From the NCBI RefSeq assembly GCF_020510445.1, contig NZ_JAHBAG010000001.1, positions 286,501 through 350,500 on the forward strand: DNA of 64,000 nucleotides. The letters run 5' to 3'. This DNA comes from Hydrogenophaga taeniospiralis. Its GTDB lineage: Bacteria > Pseudomonadota > Gammaproteobacteria > Burkholderiales > Burkholderiaceae_C. Both the position numbers and the translations under genes were made by a program. The notes beneath the pieces are model-generated. The model saw only the letters and a list, made by a program, of their open reading frames with translations. It was not told where the DNA came from and searched no databases. Of this stretch, positions 31,566-40,743 are shown piece by piece. How positions within the stretch are numbered: position 1 is the first letter of the stretch; the number at the start of each line of letters is the position of its first letter.

Positions 31566-34500
31566 ATGAGCGCGCCTTTCCCCGAGTCAGAGCAACGCCA
31601 GGCTGCGCTTCCCCGCGATCTGGTCGGTTCGGCGCGCGAGCAGGCGCTTTTGCGCGAGATCGAAGTCCTGAGGGCCGAGAACCTGCGCCTGCGCAACCTG
31701 CAGGCCAGCCCCCCCGGCACGGCCACCGACACCGACCTGCTGCTGCCGCTCGACCACCCGCCGCCCGCGGCCCACGAACCCGCCGAAGCGGCCACCGACC
31801 AACTGGAATACCAGGCGCTGTTTGCGGCCTTGGCCAGCGCGTTTCCGATCGGCATTTTCCGCACCGATGGCGTGGGCATGTTCACGCATGTGGACGACGC
31901 TCTGCTGCGCATCTTCGGTCTGGACGCGCAGGACTTCCACCACATGGGCTGGCTGCGCCGGGTGCACCCCGACGACCTGGAGCGTGTGAAGGCGTGCTGG
32001 AGCCAGGGGGTCGCGCGTGCCCAGAGCCAGAGCGTCGAATTCCGGTTGCAGCGCCCGGACGGCGAAGTCGTGCACCTGTCGATGCGCAACGTGCCGGTGC
32101 ACGACGCCGAAGGCCATTTCCTGAGCCAGCTGGGCTTTGTGCAGGAGATCACCCAGCTGCGCACCCTGGAGGCCGAAGCGCGCCTCAAGGACGAACTCAA
32201 CCGCCAGATCATCGCCAGCAGCCCGGACTGCACCAAGGTGCTCGACCTGCAAGGCCATGTGCTGCAGATGACCGCGCAAGGCTGCCGGCTGGTGGAGGTT
32301 GACGACTTCGAACAGGTCCGCGGCAGCGACTGGACCAGCTGGTGGCCCGAGGGTGGGCAGGAACTCGCCCGCGCGGCGATCGGCTCCGCCTGCCGGGGGG
32401 AAAACGCCCGCTTCATCGCCTTTGGCGAAACCTTCAAGGGCACGCCCAAATGGTGGGACACCATGGTCTCACCGATCCGCGACGCGCAGGGCCATCCGGT
32501 GATGCTGCTGGCGATCTCGCGCGACATCACCGAACTGCACCAGCAGCAGGAAGCGATCCAGCGCTTCAGCGCCGAGCTGGAAGACCGCGTGCGGGAACGC
32601 ACCGAGGAACTCGCCGCCGCCAACACCCGGCTGAGCCAGACCTTGCGCGAGGCACAGGACCTGTACGACCAGGCGCCGTGCGGTTACTACTCACTGGATG
32701 CGCGGGGCGTGATCCAGATGATCAACCAGACGGCGCTGCAGTGGCTGGGCCTCCCGCGCGAGGACGTCGTGGGCCGCCTGAACTTTCGCGACCTGGTGCA
32801 ACCCGAATACCTGGCGCAACAGGAGTCCCGCCGCCATCTGCTCCACAGTAACGGACGGCTCGAACCCGAAGAAGTGGGCATCAGGATGCCCGACGGCAGG
32901 CCCTTCATCGCGCTGGCCTCCAGCACCGCCGTGTACGACGACCAGGGCGTGTTCCTGCGCACCAACAGCACCCTCCTCAACATCACCGAGCGCAAGGTGG
33001 CCGAGCAGGCTCTGCGCGAGAACCAGCGTTTCCTGCAGACCGTGACCGACCAGGTTCCCGGGCTGATCGCCTACCTCGACGCATCCCTGTGCTTCCGCTT
33101 CGCCAACGCCGAACACCAGCGCATGTACGGCATGGACCCGGCCAGGATCATCGGACGGCCGGTCCGCGAATGCATCCCGCCCGAGGTGTGGGCAGAGATC
33201 GGCCCATACCTGCAGGCCGCGCTCGCCGGCCAGATGCAGAGTTTCGAGACCTGGCGCCGGTTGACCGACGGAACGCCGGTCTACGTGAGCACCAAGTACC
33301 TGCCCGACGTCCACGAAGGACGGGTGCATGGCGTGTTCGTACAGACCATCGACATCACCGAGCGCAAACGCGTCGAGGAGCGCGTGCGCCAGCTCAACGA
33401 CGAGCTCGAACAGCGCATCCAGGAGCGCTCGGCGGAGCTGCTCGAGAGCGAGCAGCGTTTCCGCCTCATGGTGGACAACCTGCGCGAGTACTGCATCTTC
33501 TTCATGGACGCCGATGGCCTCATCACCGACTGGACCGACAGCGCCCAGCGCCTGGAAGGCTACGCACCCACCGAAACGCTGGGGCGGCACTACTCGGTGC
33601 TGTTCCGACAGCACGACCCCAGCGAGGCCTTGGACAGCGCCAACCAGATGCTGCGGCTGGCGGCCTCGCGTGGGCAGCACGAGCTGCACAGCTGGCACGA
33701 GCGCAAGGATGGATCGCGGTACTGGTCCCACTCGCTGCTGATTGCGCTGCGCGACGACGGCGGTGAACTGCGCGGTTTTGCCAAGATCAACCGCGACATG
33801 AGCGATGCCAAGCGGCTCGACGATCTCATGCGCAACATCAACGACGAGCTGGAGAACCGGGTGGCCGAGCGCACGGAACAGCTGCTGGCCGCCAACAAGG
33901 ACCTGGAGTCGTTCTCCTATTCGGTCTCGCACGACCTGCGTTCACCGCTGCGCCACATTTCGAGTTTCGTCAGCCTGCTGGAGGAACATCTGGACGGCCA
34001 GATCGATGAGACCACGCAGCGTTACCTCGGCACCATCGGCGGCTCGGCGCGGCACATGAGCCAGCTCATCGACGGCCTGCTGGCGTTCTCCCGCCTGGGC
34101 CGCTCGGCGGTCAACCTCACGGCGGTGGACTTCACCCTGCTGGTGGACGCGGTGGTCAGCCAGCTGGCCCACGACACCGAAGGCCGTGTGGTGGACTGGG
34201 TGATCGCCCCCGACCTGCCCGTGGTCCAGGGCGACGCCTTGCTGCTGCGCGAGGTCTGGGCCAATCTGCTGGGCAACGCCTACAAATACACCCGGCCACG
34301 CGAACGGGCCCGCGTCGAAGTGGGCTGGAGCGTGGACCCGGTGGCGGGCTACACCTTCTATGTGCGGGACAACGGCGTCGGCTTCGACACCAAGTATTCA
34401 CAGAAACTGTTCGGCGTGTTCCAGCGCCTGCACCGCGCTTCCGAATTCGAGGGAACCGGCATCGGGCTGGCCCTGACGCGACGCATCCTGGAGAGGCACG

Positions 34501-34625
34501 GTGGTAGCATCTGGGCAGAAAGTCAGTTGGGTGAAGGCAGTGTGTTTTATTTCTCGCTCCCTTTTGAGGGGGCCAGTCCTACTGATTTTTCGCGGGACAC
34601 CATTCCCGCGGCACTCGAACCATGA
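31566..34625 (+). CDS. Soluble multi-PAS sensor histidine kinase
   Basis: A 1019-residue kinase without signal peptide or membrane segment, so the stimulus is cytoplasmic. After a short coiled coil (about residues 20-45) come five PAS/PAC units (about 80-195, 205-325, 365-475, 485-600, 625-740), several ending in DITE(R/L). Coiled-coil stretches such as RFSAELEDRVRERTEELAAAN link them. The HisKA box has His789 in SVSHDLRSPL; the ATPase domain has Asn904 in LLGNAYKYT, the G1 box DNGVGFDTKY and the G2 box EGTGIGLAL. This phytochrome-like kinase type pairs with Rcp1-type regulators, and its stop overlaps the start of one. Confidence 0.88.
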   Translation: MSAPFPESEQRQAALPRDLVGSAREQALLREIEVLRAENLRLRNLQASPPGTATDTDLLLPLDHPPPAAHEPAEAATDQLEYQALFAALASAFPIGIFRTDGVGMFTHVDDALLRIFGLDAQDFHHMGWLRRVHPDDLERVKACWSQGVARAQSQSVEFRLQRPDGEVVHLSMRNVPVHDAEGHFLSQLGFVQEITQLRTLEAEARLKDELNRQIIASSPDCTKVLDLQGHVLQMTAQGCRLVEVDDFEQVRGSDWTSWWPEGGQELARAAIGSACRGENARFIAFGETFKGTPKWWDTMVSPIRDAQGHPVMLLAISRDITELHQQQEAIQRFSAELEDRVRERTEELAAANTRLSQTLREAQDLYDQAPCGYYSLDARGVIQMINQTALQWLGLPREDVVGRLNFRDLVQPEYLAQQESRRHLLHSNGRLEPEEVGIRMPDGRPFIALASSTAVYDDQGVFLRTNSTLLNITERKVAEQALRENQRFLQTVTDQVPGLIAYLDASLCFRFANAEHQRMYGMDPARIIGRPVRECIPPEVWAEIGPYLQAALAGQMQSFETWRRLTDGTPVYVSTKYLPDVHEGRVHGVFVQTIDITERKRVEERVRQLNDELEQRIQERSAELLESEQRFRLMVDNLREYCIFFMDADGLITDWTDSAQRLEGYAPTETLGRHYSVLFRQHDPSEALDSANQMLRLAASRGQHELHSWHERKDGSRYWSHSLLIALRDDGGELRGFAKINRDMSDAKRLDDLMRNINDELENRVAERTEQLLAANKDLESFSYSVSHDLRSPLRHISSFVSLLEEHLDGQIDETTQRYLGTIGGSARHMSQLIDGLLAFSRLGRSAVNLTAVDFTLLVDAVVSQLAHDTEGRVVDWVIAPDLPVVQGDALLLREVWANLLGNAYKYTRPRERARVEVGWSVDPVAGYTFYVRDNGVGFDTKYSQKLFGVFQRLHRASEFEGTGIGLALTRRILERHGGSIWAESQLGEGSVFYFSLPFEGASPTDFSRDTIPAALEP

Positions 34626-35107
34626 ACAAGAACGCCGAAGCCATCCTGCTCGTTGAGGACAACCCCGACGACGCCGAGCTGACCAAACTGGCGCTTGCGC
34701 GCCATGGGCTGGATGGGCGTGTGACCCACGTCTCCGACGGCATGCAGGCGCTGGACTACCTCTACCGCCGCGACCGCTACAGCGACCGCAGTGGTGGCAA
34801 CCCGGTGCTGGTTCTGCTGGACCTGAAGATGCCGCTGCTCGATGGCATCGGCGTGCTGCGCGAGATCAAGGGCTCGGACATCCTGCACAACATCCCGGTG
34901 GTGGTATTGACCTCCTCGACCGAACCCAGCGACCTGCAACGCGCCTACGACGCCGGCACCAACGCCTACATCGCCAAGCCCACCGAGTTCTCGCAGTTCC
35001 TCAGCGCCATGAAACACGTCTGCGAGTTCTGGATCAACATCAACCAGTCCGCGCCGCAGTCCAACCCCTCGGGCATGCGCGGCACCGGGTTCGGCGAACT
35101 CGCCTGA
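34622..35107 (+). CDS. Rcp1-like single-domain response regulator
   Basis: A 161-residue stand-alone receiver. Asp67 in VLVLLDLKMPLLDG is the phosphoacceptor, Glu12-Asp13 the acidic pair, Thr97 and Lys119 (YIAKP) the signalling residues. It has no output domain, only a short polar tail. The insertion DRYSDRSGGNP before beta-3 is typical of Rcp1-type partners of phytochrome-like kinases. Its ATG overlaps the kinase stop (ATGA), so they are made together. It must act through protein contact or a phosphorelay. A composite repeat follows the stop codon. Confidence 0.9.
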   Translation: MNKNAEAILLVEDNPDDAELTKLALARHGLDGRVTHVSDGMQALDYLYRRDRYSDRSGGNPVLVLLDLKMPLLDGIGVLREIKGSDILHNIPVVVLTSSTEPSDLQRAYDAGTNAYIAKPTEFSQFLSAMKHVCEFWININQSAPQSNPSGMRGTGFGELA

Positions 35108-35109
35108 AG

Positions 35110-35190
35110 TCCCCCCCGCGCCACCTGCGGCGTCACCCCCCAGGGGGCGGCACTGGCGGCCCGGCAAAGCCGGTTCCGCGGTGCCCTGGG
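35110..35190 (+). repeat. 3'-end composite repeat, copy 4 (plus)
   Basis: Begins 3 bases after the response regulator stop codon. It has CCCCCCCGCGCCACCTGCGGCG, the CCCCCC/GGGGG pairing, then GGCCCGGCAAAGCCGGTTCC and GGTGCCCTGGG. It is a near-consensus copy. Confidence 0.75.
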
Positions 35191-35240
35191 CTATATCGTT
35201 TCATGCGTCGGGGTAGCGCTCCGGAAACGGATACGGCTCC

Positions 35241-37079
35241 TCACCAGGTATCGATGAAGCGTGGCCCAGCGGGCTCGGCCACGCGCGCGCCCGCCAGCCC
35301 CCGGGCCAGCCACTCACGGGTCTGCGCCGGGTCGATCACCGCGTCGATCTCCAGTGTGGTGGCCATCTGCTGGGCCGAGCCGTTGGCCACCTGCCGCTGC
35401 AGCAACGACTCGAACAAGGCCTCGCGCTGCGGCCCTTCGGGCAGCGCCTCCAACTCCTTGCGGTAGCCCAGGCGCACCGCGCCCTCCAGCCCCATGGCGC
35501 CGAACTCGCCGCTGGGCCAGGCCACGGTGAACACGGGCGCGTGAAAGCCCCCGGCCGTCATGCCCATGGCGCCCAGGCCGTAGCCCTTGCGCAGCACCAC
35601 GCTGAAGAACGGCACCCGCAAGCTGGCCGCGGTCACGAACAGGCGGCTCACATGCCGCACCTGGGCCCGCTCCTCCATGGCGGGGCCGACCATGAAGCCC
35701 GGCGTGTCCACCAGGCTCACCAGAGGCAGGCCGTGCGCGTTGCACAGCTGCATGAAACGCGCGGCCTTGTCGGCGGCGTCGGCGTCGATGGCGCCGCCCA
35801 GGTGCAACGGGTTGTTGGCCATCAGGCCCACGGGCCGGCCTTCGATGCGCGCCAGTGCGGTGTGGATGCCGACGCCGAAGCCCGTGCGCAGCATCAGCAG
35901 GCTGCCCTGGTCCACCAGCCCGCCCATCGCGGCGCGGGTGTCGTAAACCCGCAAACGGTTCTCGGGCACCAGGTCGCGCAGCCCCTGCGCATCGGGCGCG
36001 ACCCAGTCCGGCAGTCGTCCCTGGAAGAACGACAGGTAGTGGCGCGCGGCGGCCACGGCCTGCGGCTCGTCGTCCACCAGCAGGTCGATCACGCCATTGG
36101 CGTGCTGCACCTCGGAAGGGCCAATGTCTTCGGGCCGGAACACGCCGAGCCCGCCACCCTCCACCATTGCCGGGCCGCCCATGCCGATGTTGCTCCGGCG
36201 GGTGGCGATGATCACGTCGCTGCACCCGAGCAAGGCCGCATTGCCGGCAAAACAGCGGCCCGCTGCGATGCCCACCACCGGCACCTGCCCCGACAGACGC
36301 GCGAAGGCGGCGAAGCTGCCCACATGCAGGCCGGCCACGATGGGCATGTCGGTGTCGCCCGGACGCCCGCCACCGCCTTCGGCGAACAGCACCACCGGCA
36401 GCTTCTGCGCCAGTGCGATGCCCAGCAGGCGGTCGGTCTTGGCGTGGTTGCGCAGGCCCTGCGTGCCGGCCAGCACGGTGGCGTCGTAGGCCATCACCAC
36501 GGTGCGCGCGCGCTCGGCACCATAGATGAGGCCGTTGACCGAGCCGATGCCGGTCACCATGCCGTCGGCCGGCGTGTTCGCGATCAGGTCGTCTTCCGAA
36601 CGTCGGCTGCGCTGCGCGGCCACCGCGAGCGCGCCGTATTCGAGAAAGCTGTCGTCGTCGCACAGGTCGGCGATGTTTTCGCGCGCCGTGCGCAGACCGA
36701 GTGCATGGCGCCTGGCCACGGCCTCGGGACGGGCCTCGTCCAGCGTGTGCGCCAGCCGCTGCTGGAGCCGCCGCAGGTCCTCGCGCGGACCGGGTGGCGC
36801 CCCGTTCGCGGCCGGCACCGAAGCAGGACTATCGACACCCGCGCCGACCACCTGCTGCGGTGTCAGCGGGTCCAGACGCAGCAGCACCGCCCCGGCATCC
36901 ACCGTCTCCCCTTCGGCGAAAAACCGTTCGGTCACGCGCCCGGCGCGCTCGGCGCGCAGCTCGTGTTCCATCTTCATGGCTTCGAGCACCAGCAGCAGGT
37001 CCCCGGCCTGCACCGCGTCGCCAGGGGCGACGAGCCATTGCACGATCTGGGCCTGCAGGGGAGCGCGCACGGTGTTCAT
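35241..37079 (-). CDS. Biotin carrier - carboxyltransferase fusion
   Basis: A 612-residue fusion. Residues 1-70 are a biotinyl domain with the biotin-accepting Lys36 in EAMKMEH. Residues 100-612 are a carboxyltransferase of the propionyl/methylcrotonyl/acyl-CoA type, with N- and C-terminal crotonase-like halves (NHAKTDRLLGIAL; SLVDTPGFMVGPAMEERA; GAMGLEGAVRLGYRKELEAL). It should move carboxyl from biotin to an acyl-CoA or similar acceptor. No biotin carboxylase gene adjoins it, so it must use one encoded elsewhere. Having the carrier on the carboxyltransferase rather than on the carboxylase subunit is uncommon. Substrate unknown. Confidence 0.8.
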   Translation of the reverse strand: MNTVRAPLQAQIVQWLVAPGDAVQAGDLLLVLEAMKMEHELRAERAGRVTERFFAEGETVDAGAVLLRLDPLTPQQVVGAGVDSPASVPAANGAPPGPREDLRRLQQRLAHTLDEARPEAVARRHALGLRTARENIADLCDDDSFLEYGALAVAAQRSRRSEDDLIANTPADGMVTGIGSVNGLIYGAERARTVVMAYDATVLAGTQGLRNHAKTDRLLGIALAQKLPVVLFAEGGGGRPGDTDMPIVAGLHVGSFAAFARLSGQVPVVGIAAGRCFAGNAALLGCSDVIIATRRSNIGMGGPAMVEGGGLGVFRPEDIGPSEVQHANGVIDLLVDDEPQAVAAARHYLSFFQGRLPDWVAPDAQGLRDLVPENRLRVYDTRAAMGGLVDQGSLLMLRTGFGVGIHTALARIEGRPVGLMANNPLHLGGAIDADAADKAARFMQLCNAHGLPLVSLVDTPGFMVGPAMEERAQVRHVSRLFVTAASLRVPFFSVVLRKGYGLGAMGMTAGGFHAPVFTVAWPSGEFGAMGLEGAVRLGYRKELEALPEGPQREALFESLLQRQVANGSAQQMATTLEIDAVIDPAQTREWLARGLAGARVAEPAGPRFIDTW

Positions 37080-37144
37080 GCGGCCATTCTGGCGGCCGTG
37101 CCGTTTTCACGCACCCGGCGCCCGTCGTGCGGGCGACAGGCCGC

Positions 37145-40117
37145 TCAGTGCGCCGGCCCGGCGAACAGCGCCACGTTGCCGCCCGCCGCCGTGGTGTTGA
37201 TGGTCAGCGTCTGCTCGGCACAGAAGCGCAGCAGGTAGTTCGGTCCACCCGCCTTCGGACCGGTGCCGGAGAGGCCTTCGCCACCGAAGGGCTGCACGCC
37301 CACCACGGCGCCGATCATGTTGCGGTTCACGTAGACGTTGCCCACGCGCGCGGCCGTGGCCAGTGCCTGGGCCCGGCTGTCGATGCGGGTCTGGATGCCC
37401 AGCGTGAGGCCGTAGCCCAGCGCGTTGATCTGGCGGATCACGTCCATCGGGTCGCCGCCCCAGCGCACCACCTGCAGCACCGGGCCGAAGATCTCGGCCT
37501 TCACATCGGCGATGGCACCCACCTCGAACATCTGCGGCGGGATCAGGTTGGGCAGCATGGTGGCCGGCGTCGCAACCGGCAGCAAGGGCTTCGCTTCCGC
37601 GTGCAAGCGCTGCAGATGGCGGGTGATGCCGTCAAAGGCTTCGGCGTCGATCACCGGGCCGAGGTCGGTCGCCAGCTCGGCGGGGTTGCCCGCCACCAGC
37701 TCTTTCGCCGCGCCCTGGATCATTTCGATCACGTGGTCGGCAATGCCTTCGTGCAGGCACAGCAGGCGCAGGGCCGAGCAACGCTGACCCGCGCTGCGGA
37801 AGGCGCTCTGCACCACCGCGTCGGCCACCTGCTCGGGCAGGGCCGTGCTGTCCACCAGCATGGCGTTGATGCCGCCGGTCTCGGCGATCAGCGGCACGAT
37901 GGCGCCGTCCTTCGCGGCCAGCGCGCGCTGGATGATCTTGGCCACCTGGGTGGAGCCGGTGAACACGACGCCGGCAATGCCCGGCTGCGCCACCAGCGAC
38001 GCGCCCACCGTCTCGCCCGGGCCGTGCAGCAGCTGCAGGGCCTTGGCCGGCACGCCGGCGGCGTGCAGCAGCTTCACCGCTTCGAGTGCGACCGCCGGGG
38101 TCTGCTCGGCGGGTTTGGCCAGCACCGTGTTGCCGGTCGCCAGCGCCGCAGCGACCTGGCCCATGAAGATGGCCAGCGGGAAGTTCCAGGGGCTGATGCA
38201 GACCCAGGCGCCACGGCCTTCCAGCCGCAGCGTGTTGCTCTCGCCCGTGGGGCCGGGCAGGGTTTGCGGCGCCATCACGCGCTCGGCGTCGTTGGCATAG
38301 AAGCGCAGGAAGTCCACCGCCTCGCGCACCTCCGATACGGCGTCGCCCCAGGTCTTGTGCGCCTCTTTCACCAGCAGGGCGCAGAAGCGCGGCAGCTGCT
38401 GTTGCAGCGCGTCGGCTGCGCGCCTCAGCGTGGCGGCACGCTCGGCCACCGGCGTGTGGTTCCAGCCGGCGAAGGCGGCCACGGCTTGGGCGCACGCGGC
38501 ATCCACCTCGGCGGAGCTCGCCTCGGCAACGGCGGGCATCGGCGTGCTGGCCAGCGCGGCCAGCAGCGGCTCGCGCATCGAGGCCACCGCCAGGTCCAGG
38601 CCCGCGCTGTTGGCGCGCTTCGCGCCGTACAGCTCGGCCGGCAGCGGCAGCGAGGGCTGGGGTTCGAGACGCAGCGGCGAGATCAGCAGCTCGTCCATGC
38701 CCACCGACTCGTCGGCCAGCTGGTGCACGAAGGACGAGTTGGCGCCGTTCTCCAGCAGGCGGCGCACCAGGTAGGCCAGCAGGTCGCGGTGCGCGCCCAC
38801 CGGGGCGTACACGCGGCAGGCCACCAGCGGGTTCTTCAGCACCTCGCGGTAGATGCCCTCGCCCATGCCGTGCAGGCGCTGCAGCTCAAACGGCACACCG
38901 TGGCGGGCCGACATCTGCAGGATGGCCGCGATGGTGCCCGCGTTGTGCGTGGCGAACTGCGGAAAGATCGCGTCCGGCGCGTCCAGCAAGGCCCTCGCGC
39001 AGGCGAGGTAGCTCACGTCGGTGTGGTGTTTGTGGGTGAACACCGGGTAGGTGGGCAAGCCCTGTTCCTGCGCGCGCTTGATCTCGGCGTCCCAGTACGC
39101 GCCCTTGACCAGGCGGCACATGAACCTGATCTTGTACCGGCGCGCCAGCGCGGCCACGTGTTCGATCAACTCGACCGCGCGGGTCTGGTAGGCCTGCATC
39201 GCCAGGCCCAGGCCGGCCCACCGCGGGCAGTGCTCGGCCACCAGTTGGGCCAGCGCCTCGAACACGTCGAGCGAGAGCTCCAGCCGGTCCACCTCCTCGG
39301 CGTCGATGGTGAGGTTGAGGTTGGCCTCAGCGGCCGCGCGGCACAGCGTCCACACGCGCGGCACCAGCTCGTCCATCACCCGCCCGTGCTGCACGTCTTC
39401 ATAGCGCGGGTGCAGGGCGCTGAGCTTGATGGAGATGCCGTCGTTGTGCGCGGGCGAGCGCGCCGGGTCGGCGGTGCGTGCGATCGCGGCGATGGCGTTC
39501 TGGTAGCTCGCGAGGTAACGCAGCGCGTCGGCATCGGTGCGCGCGCCCTCGCCCAGCATGTCGAAACTGAAGCGCAGCTGGTCCAGCTTCTTGCGCGCCG
39601 AGGCGGCTTCCTTCATGCCCTCCTCGATCGTCTGGCCCAGCACGAACTGGCGGCCCAGCAACTGCACCGCGCGCAGCGTGGCGGCCACCACGGTCTTGGC
39701 GCCGAGCTTGGCCATCAGGCCCGTTTCGCCGCCCGATTCCGGTAGAAATTTCTTGGACATGGCGATGGCGGTCGAGGACAACCGAGCCAAGGTGGAGTCG
39801 GCCGCGCTGTCAAAGTCGGCCCGGCCCAGTTGGTCCGCGGTCAGCGCGATGGCGGTTTCTGCATCGGGCACGCGCAGCAGCGCTTCGGCCAGGCGCATCA
39901 GGGCCAAACCCTCGGCGCTGGAGATCGGGTATTCCTTGAGCAGGCTTTCCATCGCCCAGAAGGGCGGCGGGTTCTCGCGCACGGCGCGCACCCAAGGCGC
40001 GGCCACGGTGGCGGCTGCGGCCCAGTCCAGCGCGCCCTGCAGCGCGGCCAGGCGCTGGGCGACGATGGCCGTCTCAGGCCGGTAGGGGAAGGGCAGGCGG
40101 TCGGTGGTGCGGGGCAT
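37145..40117 (-). CDS. putA: Bifunctional proline dehydrogenase / P5C dehydrogenase PutA
   Basis: A 990-residue PutA that oxidises proline to glutamate in two coupled steps. The FAD-dependent proline dehydrogenase barrel (about residues 100-440; LVKGAYWDAEIKRAQ) is followed by the NAD-dependent glutamate-semialdehyde dehydrogenase (about 490-970) with catalytic Cys780 in AGQRCSALR and Glu in LIAETGG. It is a short type-A PutA with no N-terminal ribbon-helix-helix domain, so it cannot repress its own gene; the divergent Lrp-type regulator presumably does. The ATG lies 105 bases from that regulator. Confidence 0.93.
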   Translation of the reverse strand: MPRTTDRLPFPYRPETAIVAQRLAALQGALDWAAAATVAAPWVRAVRENPPPFWAMESLLKEYPISSAEGLALMRLAEALLRVPDAETAIALTADQLGRADFDSAADSTLARLSSTAIAMSKKFLPESGGETGLMAKLGAKTVVAATLRAVQLLGRQFVLGQTIEEGMKEAASARKKLDQLRFSFDMLGEGARTDADALRYLASYQNAIAAIARTADPARSPAHNDGISIKLSALHPRYEDVQHGRVMDELVPRVWTLCRAAAEANLNLTIDAEEVDRLELSLDVFEALAQLVAEHCPRWAGLGLAMQAYQTRAVELIEHVAALARRYKIRFMCRLVKGAYWDAEIKRAQEQGLPTYPVFTHKHHTDVSYLACARALLDAPDAIFPQFATHNAGTIAAILQMSARHGVPFELQRLHGMGEGIYREVLKNPLVACRVYAPVGAHRDLLAYLVRRLLENGANSSFVHQLADESVGMDELLISPLRLEPQPSLPLPAELYGAKRANSAGLDLAVASMREPLLAALASTPMPAVAEASSAEVDAACAQAVAAFAGWNHTPVAERAATLRRAADALQQQLPRFCALLVKEAHKTWGDAVSEVREAVDFLRFYANDAERVMAPQTLPGPTGESNTLRLEGRGAWVCISPWNFPLAIFMGQVAAALATGNTVLAKPAEQTPAVALEAVKLLHAAGVPAKALQLLHGPGETVGASLVAQPGIAGVVFTGSTQVAKIIQRALAAKDGAIVPLIAETGGINAMLVDSTALPEQVADAVVQSAFRSAGQRCSALRLLCLHEGIADHVIEMIQGAAKELVAGNPAELATDLGPVIDAEAFDGITRHLQRLHAEAKPLLPVATPATMLPNLIPPQMFEVGAIADVKAEIFGPVLQVVRWGGDPMDVIRQINALGYGLTLGIQTRIDSRAQALATAARVGNVYVNRNMIGAVVGVQPFGGEGLSGTGPKAGGPNYLLRFCAEQTLTINTTAAGGNVALFAGPAH

Positions 40118-40142
40118 GGAAGTCTCCGAGAATCGGCTGGGG

Positions 40143-40220
40143 TGGTGAATTCCGTGATGGTGCCGGCTCGTATGGTGAATTTCTGACTGTTTTTAACCGT
40201 TACACCGGATAATTCACCAT
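40143..40220. promoter_or_regulatory. Three GGTGAATT boxes in the putA-lrp promoter
   Basis: TGGTGAATT occurs at 40143-40151, ATGGTGAATT at 40172-40181, and its exact inverse AATTCACCAT at 40211-40220, the last 3 bases before the regulator ATG. A -10-like GATAAT (40208-40213) overlaps the last box. Spacing between inverted copies is 29 bases. Repeated, phased boxes suit Lrp-type octamers. Confidence 0.6.
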
Positions 40221-40222
40221 CC

Positions 40223-40696
40223 ATGAGCGAAACCACCCACGAACTCGATCGCATCGACCTGCGCATCCTGAATGTGCTGCAGTCCGACGGCCGCATCGCC
40301 AACCTGAAGCTGGCCGAGGCCGTGGCGCTCTCGCCCACCGCCGTGCTCGCGCGCACCCAGCGCCTGCAGCGCGACGGCTACATCCTGGGCTACGAGGCGC
40401 GGTTGAACCCGCTCAAGCTCGGCCGCGGGATGATGGTGTTCGTGGAAGTGCTGCTGGACCGCACCACGCCCAACGTCTTCAACGAGTTCAAGGCTGCGGT
40501 GCAGGTGCGCGACGAGATCATGGAATGCCACATGGTGGCCGGCGGTTTCGACTACCTGCTCAAGACCCGCATGGCCGACATGGCCGCCTACCGCGACTTC
40601 GCCGGCAACGTGCTGTGGCAGTTGCCCGGCGTGCGCGAGACGCGCACCTACGCCGTGATGGAAGAAGTGAAGAACAGCACCCGGCTGCCGCTTTGA
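40223..40696 (+). CDS. Lrp/AsnC-family regulator, probable putA activator
   Basis: A 157-residue Lrp/AsnC protein with an N-terminal helix-turn-helix (about residues 8-55: LDRIDLRILNVLQSDGRIANLKLAEAVALSPTAVLARTQRL) and a C-terminal RAM/ACT-like domain (about 70-150). The divergent position next to putA and the shared boxes suggest that it is a PutR-type, proline-responsive activator, as known in Agrobacterium and other bacteria with short PutA proteins. It probably also controls its own expression. Confidence 0.88.
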   Translation: MSETTHELDRIDLRILNVLQSDGRIANLKLAEAVALSPTAVLARTQRLQRDGYILGYEARLNPLKLGRGMMVFVEVLLDRTTPNVFNEFKAAVQVRDEIMECHMVAGGFDYLLKTRMADMAAYRDFAGNVLWQLPGVRETRTYAVMEEVKNSTRLPL

Positions 40697-40743
40697 AAAG
40701 ACACCGGCCGGGGCGACAATGCACCCCATTTTCTGGAGCCCCT

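Noticed and set aside
36701..39745. A 1014-codon open frame antisense to putA and the carboxyltransferase gene
   Set aside because: Its translation is rich in His, Gln, Gly and Arg without domains, as expected for a shadow frame in GC-rich DNA; the opposite strand encodes clear enzymes.
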